64,000 nt of DNA, from the NCBI RefSeq assembly GCF_010389155.1, contig NC_057764.1, forward strand, positions 43,222,275 through 43,286,274, written 5' to 3'. The position numbers and the translations under genes were made by a program. Below, in pieces: positions 12,921-25,234 of this stretch. Positions within the stretch are counted from its first letter, which is position 1. Each line of letters opens with the position of its first letter. Under the pieces are notes generated by a model, which saw only the letters and a program-made list of their open reading frames with translations, did not search any database and was not told the origin of the DNA. The stretch is from Erigeron canadensis (Eukaryota > Streptophyta > Magnoliopsida > Asterales > Asteraceae).

Positions 12921-14319
12921 GAGGTGGGCCGGGTTATGTTTATGATTCAAGAATATACATTTATGGACCCCTTTTTGTCTAAAGCAAAAAGAAAAGATGG
13001 ATGCTAGCTATGATGAACAACTTAACCACACGTGTGGGTACGTGGCCAAGATGATGCTGAAATTTTTGTCCCACATTCCACAAGTTGCACACATGCATAA
13101 GTTAAAAAGGACACAATTAATGGAAACAGGAACACCCTTTTATGTAAACTTGATGAGTGTTTACTAGTAATAATTTTGCATAGCTAGCTAGTTTTTCATT
13201 TCAAAGTTAATTAGGGATCAAAGCTAGCTATCTAGTAGTGCAAACTGTTCATTAATATCATATGTATATATATATGTATAAAGAAACGTAGTTAATTACT
13301 TTGGTATAAAGATTCATGTAGTCACATTGTGAGATGATTGACATCATTCGATATATGTGAGTGATATATGTCTATCTATATAACTAATAGAAGATACGAT
13401 TGATCCTGTGTTACCCTTCTTTGCTCGTCACGTTTGATTTATCTAGTGTGTCAAATTTTATAAAACTTTGTATCTAGAAATATCTTAGGTTGTTATGACA
13501 AATGGAATAATAGATAAACAATCTAGCCATTTGGGCTAAAACATGTTTGATTTTTTTTCTTTCTTTATCTAATATTAGTATAAATGGTTGGTTTAAGAAC
13601 ACCAACGACCAACTTTTAGAGAAACCGCCAAGTCTATTTAGTTTAGCATAAAACAAAATATTTATTCAATATATGATTTTATTTTGGGTAATAAGTTCTA
13701 TACAAAACCTTTTTTGTCATGCATACAAAATAATATATGCATTACAACAAATGTGTAATGTATATTTAGTAAAAAAAAATTGTGCAAGTATCTTGTATCT
13801 TTTATTTTATTTTGCTTGGTTATTCATGATTAGATAAGTATGTAGGTAAGCATACATAATCATCCGGTAGAACAATTTTAGGGCCCATTTAAAGGTGACT
13901 TATGTAATGGAATATTTCTTTTAATAACTGTTAAGATTAATGCATGATGAAGACTTTGATTTGGATTGATGGGGTTATGTGTCATGAACCTAAGATGTGC
14001 CCCTCCCCCTCCTTCCTTTCTAGTCGTTCCATCAACAAAACAAATGATGTTTTTCATGTGATAAAAGGAGAGTTTGTTACATGATAATAACGAGTAAAAA
14101 ACAAGGTAAAAACGTTAATGGTTAAACATAAAAGTTTTAATAGAATGAACAAAATGAAAGTCTAACTAAAAATGTTACCACAAGTTATGATGTTTTTTTA
14201 CCACCGGTATTTGTTAAGAACTATTGAATACATAAATGATTTGTTTATTAATTAATATAATATTAATACGTTTCGATTGGATTGAGTAGCATGATTGGAT
14301 TAAGTAGTTAACATGTTTG
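12921..14319. other. Intergenic stretch downstream of the P450 gene
   Basis: 3' flank and AT-rich spacer. It holds a perfect 12-bp palindrome ccacacgtgtgg (13026-13037, a G-box with overlapping CGTGTG cores). No coding region supported. Confidence 0.5.
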
Positions 14320-14600
14320 TCTCTAAGAGTATAATTAATAACCAACTGGGTTGGATCAGTGGTTGAAGCTCATGCTTCTAGAAACAGAGGTCCTGGGTTC
14401 GATCCTCATGCCCAGCAAGGCTGGAGGTCCTTTTCTACCTATGGTAGAACCTGGAAGCAGCCTCTCTACCTTTGGTAGGGGTAAGACTGTCTACATATCA
14501 ACCTCCCCCATACACCGTCGAAGACGGTATTGGGACCCAAAACCCGTGGAAGACGGCATTGGGGGTTACTTATTTTTTTTTCTCTAAGAGTATAATTAAT
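14320..14600 (+). mobile_element. Full-length tRNA-derived SINE with 20-bp target duplication
   Basis: Element about 14340-14580. The pol III A-box-like tggatcagtgg is near 14352 and the B box gggttcgatcc near 14396. A non-tRNA body follows and the end is poly(T). Flanking direct repeats tctctaagagtataattaat (14320-14339 and 14581-14600) are identical, so the insertion is recent or well preserved. A 5'-truncated copy of the same family lies in the phospholipase D intron at about 25818-25945. The open frames inside it are not genes. Confidence 0.88.
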
Positions 14601-15431
14601 TTTCAACCCATGCAAAGGCATGAGGTCTTTTTTTTATTATTTTTTTTTATCATTTCGATAGATGATATTGGGTGTGTTACATTTATCAATTGATATCAAT
14701 ATTTTAATGTTAATATATTAGACATTCAAAAAATAAGAAATAATGCAAATTATTTGTAAAAGAATATAGTTAATGAGGAATACGCGAGTTACTAAACTAG
14801 TTATTTGTAAAAGAATATAGTTGACGGGGAATATAAGCCCATACACTTTGTTAATGGGAAGTGGCAAAATAAAGTTTGGTTTTTCAGTCCATCTATACTC
14901 GTTTATAAAAATTATCACCCCCAATTTTAGAAAGTGTTACACAATAGTTACACACGAAAGTACGAAATTACTCTTTATAAACTCTCACTATGGAAATAGT
15001 TTTTATAAAATACCAAATTTTTCCTTAATGAATTAATTTATACTCTAAACTCTTATTTTAATAATCAACACTCCAAGTCCCTCTTATAAAATATTCCATT
15101 ATCACCTTTACATCAAGTTATACCACTTAACACTGCCACCACCACCACCAATAGTACCGTCACGTCACCATTAGACCACCGTCTCCACCACCGCCGCTGC
15201 ATTGCACGGGCATTATGCTCGTATTATTCAAAGAGATCCAACTCTTTAGCTCGGCATAAATGGGCAATTCGCGTGAACATTTTCTAATTTTTTCTTTAGC
15301 TACTTCCAAAATATTACCTAAAAAAATATACTCTAAGGATACCATTTTGTTTGATCCTTAAGCCATTCTTGGCAGTAGAAATACGTGACTTTCAAATTAC
15401 ATATTGAACTATATCATCAACACATTACTAT

Positions 15432-16412
15432 TAGAGTTTACAATTTCTGACACGGATCTGTTAGCACGATACGACACGACCTGGTTTTTTCGTGTTTCGT
15501 GTCTTAATAGGTCCGAACCTGTTAAGACACGAATAGTTATCGTGTCTTAATAGGTCCGGACCCAGTGGCGAAGCTATAAATTTTTGAGTGGGGGGTTGGG
15601 ATTTAAATTTTTTTTTCCTAACGCTATTTTTCAGGTAATATGTTTGGGACAGTGATTCGATTCGGGTCGGGTAAAAAATTAGATACTATTATTATAAAAA
15701 AAGTTTCAATCACGACAAAACTAATTATTTGTCCAAGACAAGTAAACATTAAAAAGGAGACAAACGGTTGGTATCTAGTTCGATTCACTGAAGAAATTAG
15801 AGTTCAGTCTTTCGACCTTTAAGAACCTTGAATTCAGTGGGCTAAGTTTTTAATTAAGCAATGAGTTTTAGTTTTGGCTAAGTAATTTTGTTAGCTTATG
15901 TAAAATGTAATGGATTAATTTTATTGCTTAGTATATATAAAAAAATTCACATTTAAGATGGGGGGTCGAAACCAAATATATCAAAATTTTTCTACACGAA
16001 AACAATATACCCCCTACATCGCAAAAAAAAAATCGATATGTAGCTATGCCCTTGTCCGGACCTGTTAAGACACGATATGACACAATAAGACACGATAAGA
16101 CAAGTAGTATATATATATGGACATATTAAAGACATGTTAAAGACCTGTTAAAGACACGTTAAAGACCTGTTAAAGACACGTTAAGAACACATTAAGACAC
16201 GATAAGATACATTATCAGGTCCCTTAACAGGTCCCTTATCGTGTAACTTTTAACAAGTCTTTTAACAGGTCCTTTATCGTGTAACCTGTTAAAAATCGTG
16301 TCATGTTCGTATTTGGAAAAATTGACACGATTAGCTATCGTGTCGTGTTTGCGTTTAACCCTATCGTATTCGTGTTTTATCGTATCGTGTCGGACACAAT
16401 ATGCCAGCTCTA
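15432..16412. mobile_element. hAT-type MITE hosting a nested second element
   Basis: Inverted ends tagagtttacaatttctgac and, from the right, tagagctggcatattgtg. The 8-bp flanks attactat (15424-15431) and attaccat (16413-16420) differ at one base, fitting an aged hAT target duplication. Subterminal regions are tandem-like strings of gacacg, cacgataag and gttaaagacctgttaaagac. No transposase. A 492-bp element is nested inside it. Confidence 0.72.
15563..16054. mobile_element. Nested hAT-like element (cagtggcgaagcta ends)
   Basis: The left end is cagtggcgaagcta; the right end read backwards is caagggcatagcta. The flanks tccggacc (15555-15562 and 16055-16062) are identical 8-bp target duplications lying inside the outer hAT MITE. 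So this element entered later than its host. The short open frame around 15640-15822 shows no family signature. Confidence 0.78.
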
Positions 16413-16420
16413 ATTACCAT

Positions 16421-17310
16421 CCACAATATCTATATTCGGTCGACAGACGATTAATAACCCAAGGTATAAAACAATATGCTATTTAGACAAGATAACATTA
16501 ACACACGATTCGAGCCTAATTGTTAAAAGAAGAAGTATAGCACTATAGTATGTAAGAGAATTATAAATGGAGTTAAAATTTATCTTGTTAAAATAGTAAA
16601 CATAATTATTTATCCATTTAAAGAATTAATTAAACTGAATTGTGAATTTTTATTATTAGTAAAGTCTTTGACCTTGGGAGAATTTATCTGGGCTTGAGTC
16701 TCACTTTTTACATTTGTAAGGATGAATTAATAGGGTTTTTTTGAAAGTCTTAGTTTTCAGGCATAAGTGTAAATTAGAAATAAAATTAAATAAAATGGCG
16801 TTAAAAAAGATATTTTTATTGAAGGTCATTAACATTTTCATTTTTGTTATCGTGATCATCAGTTTAGATTTCATTCTTCAATCCATACCGCACTTTTGAT
16901 ATTGATAAACACCAAGCTTTTGTTTATCCTGTTTATGACACTAAGCTTCTCACTAATTATCAACTTTAGTCCTACAAGTCACTACACCACGATAAGTACA
17001 AGACATTACATGTTCCATAAGATTGATCTATTTAACATCAACCCCAATCTAATTTTGGTTAAGTTTGTTTCAAAATGATTAATGTTGAACAATTAAGTAA
17101 ATGATTGATTTTGCTATTGTATAGTTACAAATCCAGCTTAATCTAATCAAAAATTAATTTATTAAATCATCTCAATATGTCTCAGCTAATAATGACAATG
17201 ACGAATCTATAATTATTGTACTACAACTTGCAAAGTATAACAATTATAACGTATATCTTCAAAAATATTAACTTATATGACTTAAATGTATAAAGATCTA
17301 ATATTGATAA
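16421..17310. other. Intergenic stretch, no gene recognised
   Basis: AT-rich sequence, perhaps Helitron interior given the 3' end that closes it at 17355. No coding region supported. Confidence 0.4.
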
Positions 17311-17316
17311 TATCAT

Positions 17317-17355
17317 AAACCCGTGTCAGTGTTGGACACGGATATAAAATCTAGT
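17317..17355 (+). mobile_element. Helitron 3' end
   Basis: ccgtgtc-loop-gacacgg forms a short hairpin. It is followed by an AT spacer and CTAG, with T as the next base, exactly the plant Helitron 3' pattern (hairpin, 10-12 nt, CTRR|T). The matching 5' TC end upstream was not identified with confidence. Confidence 0.65.
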
Positions 17356-17359
17356 ATGA

Positions 17360-18008
17360 ACATATACCAAAATTTCTTCTATACTAGTTTTGAAAATATC
17401 AATTTAAGTTGGTAGTTACAAATTATTTTAAAACCATGTAAAAAATATGTATGATTAATTAAAAAGGTCCGGATATAGCCCAAACATGTAAACCCAAACT
17501 TCTCACTAACATGATCCTCAGCAGCCCAATAACCAAACGACCTCATACAAAATTACAAATTTAATTCAACAAATAAATATATACAAAAACTCCCTTTTTT
17601 TTCATCCAACAAATTTGATTGAGCCAGATTATTATAATTATAATTATAATTGTAATATCTTATAATTATAACGACGTATAACAATTTTACAAAGTTAATT
17701 CAGTTTTTCTCCATATAATTAAGGTTTGTGCTACATTATTTATTGATTTATATATTCTGTATTTACAATTTAATTTCGTTTATTTAATGTTTCTGTTAAT
17801 TCTAGGGTTTTATAATTATTATTGTTGTTAGTTTTTGCATAGTAAACTTATTTCGTGTTGGTTTTCGGAACGGTTGGGTATTCGGTTAGCTTATTATTAT
17901 CTGTTTATTATTAGTGGCATAAGATATTAATGTAATTATCATTCTTATGATATAATAATGCATGTATAGTTCTAATTAATGGCATGTTTTTAGGGTAATA
18001 TTAGATAG
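17360..18008. other. Upstream region and 5' UTR of the FLX-like gene
   Basis: AT-rich. Contains short tataatta repeats (17632-17672) and ctagggtttt near 17803, a phrase common in plant 5' regions. No separate gene. Confidence 0.45.
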
Positions 18009-20424
18009 ATGTCGAGGAACCGTTATCCCCGTGATGTACACGAAACAAGGCATGGTTATCCGCCGGTAGGGCCGCCACACGAAACACGGCATGGTTATCC
18101 GCCGGTAGGTCCACCTTCTCGTGGCCTGATAGCTCGTCCTATGCCACCTCATCCTGCTATATTAGAGGAAGAACTAGAAATGCAGCATCATGAAATCCGG
18201 AGGCTGTTGAGTGAAAATAGGAAGTTAGTTGAAGACCGAGTTGCTCTGCAACGAGAATTAGGTGCTGCAAGGGAAGAACTAAGACGGATGAATAATGCGG
18301 TAGGTGATATTCAAGTGGAAACTGAAAGGAGTTCGAGGCAGCTTATTGAAAAGGGTTTGAAACTAGAAGCTGATCTTCGTGCTAGCGAGCCTTTGAAAAA
18401 GGAGGCTGCGCAACTTCATTCAGAAGTCAAGAGATTAAGCTCCATAAGGCACGATCTTACTGGGAAGGTCCAAATGCTGAAAAAAGAACTTGCAAAATTG
18501 CAAATAGATAACGACCAACTTCCCGGTTTGAGAGTAGAGCACGAGAAAGTACTTCAGGAGCTTATGCATGCCAGGTGTTTATATCCTTGGTATCTTGAAA
18601 TTTAAATGCCAAATTTATGAAATATTTACTAACGGAATTCTTTTAACTAACGTTATCTTGTATCTTGCAGAGATGCTATTGATTATGAGAAGAAAGGAGG
18701 TATAGAACTGATGGAACAAAGACAAGCAATGGAGAAGAACTTGGTTTCTATGGCCCGAGAAGTGGAGAAGCTCCGTGCAGAACTTACAAATACGGATGTT
18801 GGACCTTGGATTGCTGGTATGTATCGTTACGTTGTTGTAGTTTTTTTTTTTTTTTTTTTTTGTTGGTTAAAGCTACTTGCTTTGTTTGCTTACCTATGTC
18901 AGGCCACCTTAAACTGTAATTAATGCATGTATATTTTTCATACCCAATTGTTCTTTTCTCTTTATTTTGTATTTTTAGAAATAATTGCAACAAATCACTC
19001 CCTTTCTACTGGCTTAGAATGTAAGTCTTTGATTTGTTTGATGTTAAGGGCTTCCAGCTTTATTATGAGCAAACCCTGTCCTTATCTTTGTATGTAATAG
19101 GAAATCTCTATATAATCCTATATATCGGCAGTGTTTTCCTTAAATAAAGTGATTCCTTGGCACACCGTGGTTTGTGCTACGGCATGTACATGTATCTGCA
19201 ATCACTATTGCCAGTGCCTATTGGGTTTGAGATGTTATATGTATCAGAATGCTCACCCTAAGGAACAGCAATATTGGAGGCTGTAAGCATTAAAGTACAC
19301 ATTGGGCGACTTTCAACCTGCTTGAACCATTTCCTATTTAGCATCTTTTTTATTTGATTCGCTAGGGATAAATCACAACTCAATCGACCCATTGCTTAAG
19401 TAAGAGGGTCAAAATTTCTAGTTCCCATCTTAATTGCTTCTTAGATGTTTCGAGAACATTGCTCACCTGTGTTAACACCGTTTCAGCCGGGTTTTTTCTT
19501 CTATCCAGTTATGAGTTTATGGTCAGGCTCCTATCTTGAATGAGACCAGAAAATGATTACAACCAACTGTGGAACTGTGTGCGCTATTTTTTAGCACATG
19601 TGCTGATATTTCCATAACTCTCTGAAGCTCATTGACTTCTAATCTGAAATCATTTTTTGTTTCCACTTGTTTTGTGTCTAAAATTACCAGCTATGAAGTC
19701 GCTAAAATTTGAAATTGATGTTATATGTAGTATTTGGGCTTTTTCTCACTAACCTTTGTTGCCTTGTAATCTAGGTGGTTCATATGGGATGCAATTTGGC
19801 AGTTCAGATGGTCGTTTTTCTTCTTATCGCGATGGATATGACACTCATCTGGTATTACTTGCTATTATCGCTTAAACTTATCCATTGCTTTGCTTGTAGT
19901 TTTTACTTGAATTTGTTAAATTGAAGTGTTTCCAGTTCTCCATTGTGCCCAACTTGCATTATGTACTGTTACTTGCAGGTAGTGAATTTCATTATTAGAT
20001 AAGGTAGCTATACTATATATATATATATATATATATTGGTAACTATTTGATTGGGATTGTAAGATATGATTTAGTATGTTTTATTATTGTTTCGTTTTTT
20101 ATTTTTTTCTAAATATAGGCAAGTATCCACACGCATTTACATATATTTACAATCTGCACATGAGCTAGAAAGCACAACCTTTTAGTATACCTGATTTGTT
20201 ATCTGAAATTAGGGTTACATAGAGCATCATTTGGAGGTATGGCTGCCTTGAGACTAAAGTGCAGGCCAGTTTTGTATTTCGTTTGTATATTCATATCTAT
20301 GGATAAAGTATCATTTGTGTCATGTGACATTGCTCCTCAGGGTGCTGCTGACACGGGTTCATTTTATGGTTCAAGTTCTGCATCAAGGTCTGGGCTTGAG
20401 AAATCTCGCATCACTCGCCGTTGA
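18009..20424 (+). CDS. FLXL: FLX-like coiled-coil protein (FLOWERING LOCUS C EXPRESSOR family)
   Basis: Four exons join in one frame of 290 residues: 18009-18574, 18671-18816, 19775-19851, 20341-20424, all GT-AG with matching phases. The N-terminus is Arg/Gly/Pro-rich with two near-identical [12 protein letters not shown] units. It is followed by [20 protein letters not shown], a family hallmark, and a long coiled coil to about residue 235, then a Gly/Ser/Tyr-rich tail with GGSYGM and ending in SRITRR. In Arabidopsis, FLX and FLX-LIKE proteins act in the nucleus with FRIGIDA-class complexes on FLC expression; several FLLs have no firm role. The length is normal for the family. The stop is supported by the last exon. 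A separate exon-like piece at about 21991-22089 is not needed for the model. Subfamily assignment (FLL1/2/3) is not certain. Confidence 0.87.
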
Positions 20425-23400
20425 CATGTGGACGGCCTGTGTTCCGATCCGCAGAAAAGCATATCTTGTTCTACGTTATGTCGGAAATCCAGATTGAGTG
20501 GTAGAAGTGTATGGTTCTCCTATGTTTGCATTTAAATAAGTAATCCCTAAAATTTGAACTGTTAACTCTTTAAGCTAATGCCTTCGCAAGATTGAGTTGC
20601 TTTTCTACAACTTATGGAGATGATGATCCTCTCGTATGCCATGATTATGATGTAGTGTTTAATTACAATGAGTTGGATTATTTTATGGCTTTTTTTTTTA
20701 ATGTTTACCGCATATTGTATTGTTTCCTCTGCTGTTTATTAGGCCATTACTGCTCATGCTCTAACTTGAATGGACATGCTCACATAGTTTACTGGAGCAA
20801 TGATAGTAGTATACTTTATCACTACATATCTTATCTAATATGTCTGTCCTCTTGGATGAGCTGGATCGTAGAGACTCAAAACATACATTGATGGAGTGAA
20901 GTTGGTCTATAGAAAACCTATTCCAGGTATATAGATATAAGGCCTGTATTGACCTTGGATAAACCTGGATATATATTAGTACAAAGTTCTTAATATTCTA
21001 AGCTCTAAAGGAAGTGTATGAAAGTTGGAGGATAGCATCGTAGGTTGTACATTCTAGACGGACTGAAATTAAGAAACTAGCGGTTCATCAAATGATTGTG
21101 AATTCATATAACTTTCTCTACAGAAGATATATCCCTATAGAAACTTTCGTTCTATATAATCTGTTTGAGGTACTGGTCTAGTGGGAAGATGGAACATAAT
21201 TACAGAGAAGTATTTGGCCTGCATGGCTTAAGGACTTTGCTGGCTTGGAGATTTATAAGTTTTAGAAAATTAGGATTTGACAAGTTTAGTCTTATCTAGA
21301 AATAGCTAGTGCGCATGTTGATAGCGGATTTATAGTCTGGTAGGCATATCACTTCTAAAACTAGGTATAGATCTCCATTATATTAGTAGACTAGGTTCTT
21401 TTGTTGACATATGAGTGGGAGACTCATGAGAATTGCCGACAACACAACATGATCGACACAGATGCTCGCAAGTCCATTTCTCACTTGAGATATCAAAGTT
21501 TATAACTAACAGTCATCCTGTATTCCTGTTGTTTTTCACACAAGGTCATCTTTACTGGGATGCAAGCTCTCCTTTCTCTGTATTGTTGTGGATTACTATT
21601 TTCTGCTGCGGTGGATCACTATTGGGGTTTTCCCTTTTTATTGATGTATTATGAGTGTTGACGACTTTAGAGGGTGATTGAGACGTATCTAATAAATTCT
21701 ATATTTGCTTTGTTGAGCTTTGTTGCTTTCTTTTGCGAATTGCTTTTGTTGCATACTACTTGTGCTGCAAACTTCTTGTGTTTGTGTTTTACCACACTAT
21801 TCACCAGTTAGTAAGGAGAAACTATAATCAAGTTCATATGAATAGCTTTTCGAAGAGGAAAAGTTGAAGGGTTCATATTGTCAAGATTGTTACTGAAGAG
21901 TTTGACATATCCTATTGATCTCCCTGCAGCAGTTCAGACAACAATTGTACGGTCTCGCGCTTCTTATTTTTAATAATGTTGTAATATAGGTCGGTAGTCG
22001 GACATCCTCGCCACCATCTGATCCAAGACGTGCTGCTCATTTAGCATGGCTAGCTTGAAGGAAGGCTGAAATGCTGTTTGACATGGGGGTGAGTTCTTGT
22101 ATGTACCTTATGATAGGGCAAGTAGTCTGTCTCAGATTTCTGGGTAATATTGGTCATTGATTATATGTAAATATATCTTGACTCTGAGCTATAGATCCAT
22201 ATAATGCCTAGGTCAAATTTATGCCTGAGTTTTTGCTCATTTAAAAACCCAGACTACTAAATATGAAATCTTTTTAGATGGTTAGTACCTTTTAGGGTAG
22301 ATTTCTAGGTTTGGTCAGTTACATATATTTTCTTGTGTTGCATATTATTAATAAAATAGTGTTGTTTACTTCAATGATATTCACCACTCTACGTTATGTC
22401 CTTTGAGGTTTGATCTGCTTTTTTAAAAACCAAATACATTCTCGAAGCCATGGAAGCTGAAGCTAGCAAAGAGAGAAATGGTGTAGATGTCAGTTTGTAG
22501 TTAGATTATCAAAGAAATTACACCTTACAGTTGGTTATAGGTCTCCTGTTTGATGTCTTGCTAGCCGATGCTGCATCTGGACAAATTTATCAAAAGAGTA
22601 GTTACCATAAGATTAGGCATAATAGACCCACCCAATAGCCCAATAGGTCTTAGAAACTGAAAATCCTGTATGGATATGGATTCATGCACGTAGAGCGAAC
22701 ATGGAAATGGAGTAAATACATACGAAACACAAGAACGCAAGATATATGTGGTTCAGGTTAACACTGATCTTCTTCCACTGCCAGACTAGTGAGCCTCTTA
22801 CTAAGTTCACTCAGGGTTCTACAATTACACAGGGTTTCTTTATTTGTGACAACTGGGCTGAAATATCTATACGGCAGAGCATAATTTGAAGTTTCCTTTG
22901 AGACCTCCAGTGACGTACGATCGCCTTCAGGCTCCCACAAGCATATTGGTTTATAGGTTGGATGGCAATCAGACTTCACAAGACACAACTCCTCAGCAAG
23001 CTCTGGTATGCATCAGTGACCAATGTTTATCTTGCTGAGACTCAACTGGTCATCATTTATGCTAGAAATTGCTTGTACGATATGAGAAGGAGGTTATTTT
23101 TTACTACACTTTCTAATACCTTCCAATGCCTTTGAGCAGTTTACATTAGGGTAGGCATAGTGGACCCAGTAATTTCCTGCCTATGACTGGGGTTCATAGT
23201 GAGAAGACTTACTGACTTAATCATTTTAGCGTGAAATGGCACATATACGAGACAACAAGGAAATGTAAGAAGATTACATGTAAGTCAACCTTCTGATACT
23301 GGTGGCACCAAATCTGCAACCATGGCCAGATGTGGTAGGTTTATGGCCATGGATTAGACTGAAATTGTTATCTTGTTCCCTCCTTTCCTGTGGATGAAGA

Positions 23401-25234
23401 TAATATACCTTACATCTTGGTATCCATGTGATTTATAACAAGTTGTGGAGACCAATCGAAGAGTATATCTTGGCTGAGAAGCACAAGACCTCTGTAGGTT
23501 CTTGTATGTTATGTTTTTTATTGAAAGAAGGAAATATGTCAAATTTGACTAGGCATAGGTTTTATTTTGATTGTCATATTCGGCTAGACATGCGGATTGT
23601 TGCCTATGGCCATAGATAGTTTGTGGAGTTTAAGTCGCTTTGTGGTTCAGTATCGATGAAATCTACCTTTTTTACCCCGAATTGTACACTGGATCTCTTT
23701 TTGACTTTTTCATGTCATGTGTATGTGTACTTTGGTCAGACTTTGGAGAGTATTGAACCATTTAATTTGTTATGCTAACAATTTTCTTAAAACTTAACTT
23801 GTAATACCTTCTCTGTTAATATTGTGTTGCAGGTGAACATGGTTCTGGGTGCTGAAAATACATTTATATCGGTTTTGGGAGTGGTAGCATGATTTATGCA
23901 TGAAGTACAAATAGGTAAGATTTTAAATCCTGGCTATCACGGTTACGAAAAGAACCTTTAGGAGAAGATTGAAAGAATTGAACGCATTTCAAGGGTCTTA
24001 GTATGGTTATATTTTATCAAAGATTAAAATTATCCTTGAAAACTGACACTCAAATATAATTTGGGGTCAAACTGAACAACTTCCAAGTTCTCTCATTTTT
24101 GAATTCCTTGAAAATTAAATATAAGGGGAAATGATAGAGAATAGTACAATGCGGAGTATCTAACTTTGTTTAGAAGCGTTTTTCCTTTATATTTGATTTT
24201 CAAATATAAATTGTGGTCAAACTGAACCAAATAGCAGTTTGTTTGAAGTAAAGTAATTGCTTGGTTTTGGATGCACTACGTTGTCATATTAATTCAAAGG
24301 TGTTGTTTTCCTGCAAGTATACTTTGAGAATCCACGATTGACTGTGCATAAATAGTTTTGCGAAAGTACTTCTAAATCAATGCTCCACTCTTTGTGATCA
24401 AGTGCTAAAACTCATAATGACTAATTCTAGTTCAAGAGGCTACATAGTGATAATTTTTCACTATCCTTAGAAAACAAGGGACTACTTAATATATATATAT
24501 ATATATATATATGTATATGCACAAAAGCATTGAATTTAGGGACCATTAAGAAATACCCTAGGACCATGTGGTAAAGCCGTAAAGGACAGACTGGTAGGAC
24601 ACTTTTATATTTTATCTCAAGCCTCAAGGATTGGCTATAAACAGAAGTGAGCATTGATGAATTGCATGTATACCTTCCCTGTGTGATGTTTTTGTTTTTT
24701 TTATGTGTCATTCTTTGGTTAGAGAGCTTCCTGAAAATTGTTAATAGCTTGTTCTAGTTTTGTACAGTAACATGTAATTAGCAAAGCAAATGAATTGTCT
24801 ACTTGTATGATGATTCTATTCGTTTTCATATTTAAACAAAAAAAAGACTAATTGTCTGCTTGTACTTTGTATAGTAAATCATTTTATTCAAATTACTTAG
24901 CAAAGTTCTCGATAATAATTGTTAGAATGTTCTAATTGTCATGTAGATAAAATTGTAAGAGGCATACTAGATGGAACAGGATGCAAGTTGATCAGCTAGA
25001 CGCTAATACGAAGTTTGTTTAATAGAAGTTGAGGTTATAATATGTGCAACAATCGTCATTGTTGTCCCTTTTCTCACCCAAAGATCTCTTTACTTGAGGT
25101 ATGTCTTACTTTTTCGTCGCTGCTTTGTCAATCAATTATTATGATGATGATTAGGTTAAAATTAAATAAAGTAATTGCTGCTATGTACAGAATTTATTCA
25201 AGTGTGACTAGTATCGATTGGATTATCTTATACT
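20425..25234. other. Long stretch between the FLX-like and phospholipase D genes
   Basis: About 4.8 kb. It presumably begins with the FLX-like 3' UTR. It contains a (TA)n run at about 24488-24512 and an exon-like fragment at 21991-22089 with an in-frame TGA. Otherwise short frames on both strands without known motifs. I see no supported gene. Confidence 0.45.
21991..22089 (+). pseudogene. Exon-like fragment with in-frame stop, unrecognised
   Basis: Bounded by an acceptor-like taatatag and a donor-like ggtgag. One frame reads GSRTSSPPSDPRRAAHLAWLA, a TGA, then RKAEMLFDMG. The composition is protein-like, but I cannot place the family. It may be a relic of another gene or an unused alternative exon. 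Confidence 0.3.

Noticed and set aside
14351..14693. Two overlapping plus-strand frames
   Set aside because: They fall inside a SINE body and its poly(T) end.
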